DNA of 7,136 bases from Pseudomonadota bacterium (lineage in GTDB: Bacteria; Pseudomonadota; Alphaproteobacteria; Rhizobiales; Xanthobacteraceae), in the NCBI GenBank assembly GCA_023391175.1, contig JAEWBL010000023.1, forward strand, positions 1 to 7,136, given 5' to 3'. The notes below the pieces were generated by a model that saw only the letters and a program-made list of their open reading frames with translations, did no database searches and was not told the DNA's origin. Positions 6,806 to 7,136 of the stretch are shown here, piece after piece (position 1 is the first letter of the stretch; every line of letters begins with the position of its first letter). The translations under genes were made by a program, and so were the position numbers.

Positions 6806-6855
6806 AAAAAATGACACAGTACAAAATAGTTTTGTCAAACTACCTTAACTGTGTC
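6806..6855 (-). terminator. Intrinsic terminator of serS
   Basis: The minus strand reads GACACAGT (6855-6848) and, after an inner stem, ACTGTGTC (6820-6813), followed by ATTTTTTAT. Inside, TAGTTT and AAACTA pair around a GACA loop, and AAGG pairs with UUUU through two G-U pairs, making one long hairpin with a small bulge. The T-tract ends about 13 bp before the operator repeats, so serS and the sugar operon are separate transcription units. Confidence 0.85.
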
Positions 6856-6873
6856 CTTATTTTTAATCTATTT

Positions 6874-7136
6874 CTATTTTATTACAGTCATCCCGCCCAT
6901 GTACGGCTGCAGCGCTGCCGGAATATTCACGGAACCGTCGGCATTCAGGTTGTTCTCCAGGAATGCAATCAGCATTCTTGGAGGAGCCACGACAGTATTG
7001 TTCAGGGTGTGTGCAAAATATTTGCCGCTTTCCCCGTCCACACGGATTTTCAGGCGGCGGGCCTGTGCATCGCCGAGGTTTGAACAGCTTCCCACTTCAA
7101 AATACTTTTTCTGCCTTGGTGACCAGGCCTCGATGT
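6874..7136 (-). CDS. serS: Seryl-tRNA synthetase, C-terminal part (5' end outside window)
   Basis: This essential cytoplasmic enzyme charges tRNA-Ser with serine. The fragment covers 86 codons to a TAG stop at 6876-6874; the frame continues to the window edge, so the true start lies outside. It carries class II motif 2, FEVGSCSNLGDAQARRLKIR (fragment residues 12-31), with the SCSN and QARR residues that contact ATP and the serine acceptor end. Motif 3 follows at about 42-61 (HTLNN, then VVAPPR, then FLEN), then DGSVNIP (66-72) and the terminal PYMGG (77-81). Most bacterial enzymes read HTLNGSGLAVGR in motif 3; here the glycines are replaced, NNTVVAPPR, while the catalytic Arg is kept. GC content (about 52%) is higher than that of the sugar operon. 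Identity is firm. Confidence 0.93.
   Translation of the reverse strand, partial: IEAWSPRQKKYFEVGSCSNLGDAQARRLKIRVDGESGKYFAHTLNNTVVAPPRMLIAFLENNLNADGSVNIPAALQPYMGGMTVIK

Noticed and set aside
6831..6840. Consensus TTGACA on the minus strand as the -35 of the sugar operon
   Set aside because: It lies in the inner loop of the serS terminator and has no acceptable -10 at 16-18 bp; the TATAAT at 6730-6725 is too far away.
6811..7083. 90-codon open frame on the plus strand
   Set aside because: It is antisense to the clear serS coding sequence and its terminator, with no recognisable protein family.

Overview
The window looks like a low-GC Bacillota chromosome, most likely class Clostridia. The signs are AGGAGG-type ribosome binding sites before nearly every gene, a TTG start with a GGGGTGAT ribosome binding site, a Gram-positive lipoprotein signal on the binding protein, intrinsic terminators with T-tracts, and AT-rich coding sequence. 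No genus can be named from the sequence alone. I see no mobile element, CRISPR array, tRNA or rRNA.

Layout, left to right. (1) Bases 1-143 hold the last 46 codons of an AraC-family regulator that starts outside the window. (2) Bases 144-346 are AT-rich and non-coding, with at best a weak promoter. (3) Bases 347-1231 (+) encode a complete AraC-family sugar regulator of MsmR/RafR type. (4) It runs head-on into a four-gene minus-strand operon. In transcription order this is a sugar-binding lipoprotein (6681-5353), two permease subunits (5257-4355 and 4342-3512) and a cytoplasmic GH36 alpha-galactosidase (3493-1271). (5) Upstream of the operon, also on the minus strand, is the 3' end of seryl-tRNA synthetase (7136-6874) with its own terminator.

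How the genes work together. The operon resembles the msm/raf systems for alpha-galactosides such as melibiose and raffinose. The lipoprotein would capture the sugar outside, the two permeases would import it with a shared ATPase encoded elsewhere, and the galactosidase would release galactose inside the cell. No ATPase gene is present in the window. The operon promoter has a perfect TATAAT but a poor -35. Two near-identical 17-bp direct repeats lie just upstream, set exactly 21 bp apart (two helical turns). This is the expected arrangement for activation by an AraC-family protein, and the convergent regulator is the obvious candidate.

The main structured elements outside genes are a 14-bp hairpin between the binding-protein and permease genes, a smaller hairpin at the end of the second permease gene, a terminator shared by the convergent genes that contains the galactosidase stop codon, and the serS terminator. 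I found no sign of a wholly new system. The most informative observations are the operator pair and the strand-specific RNA hairpins.
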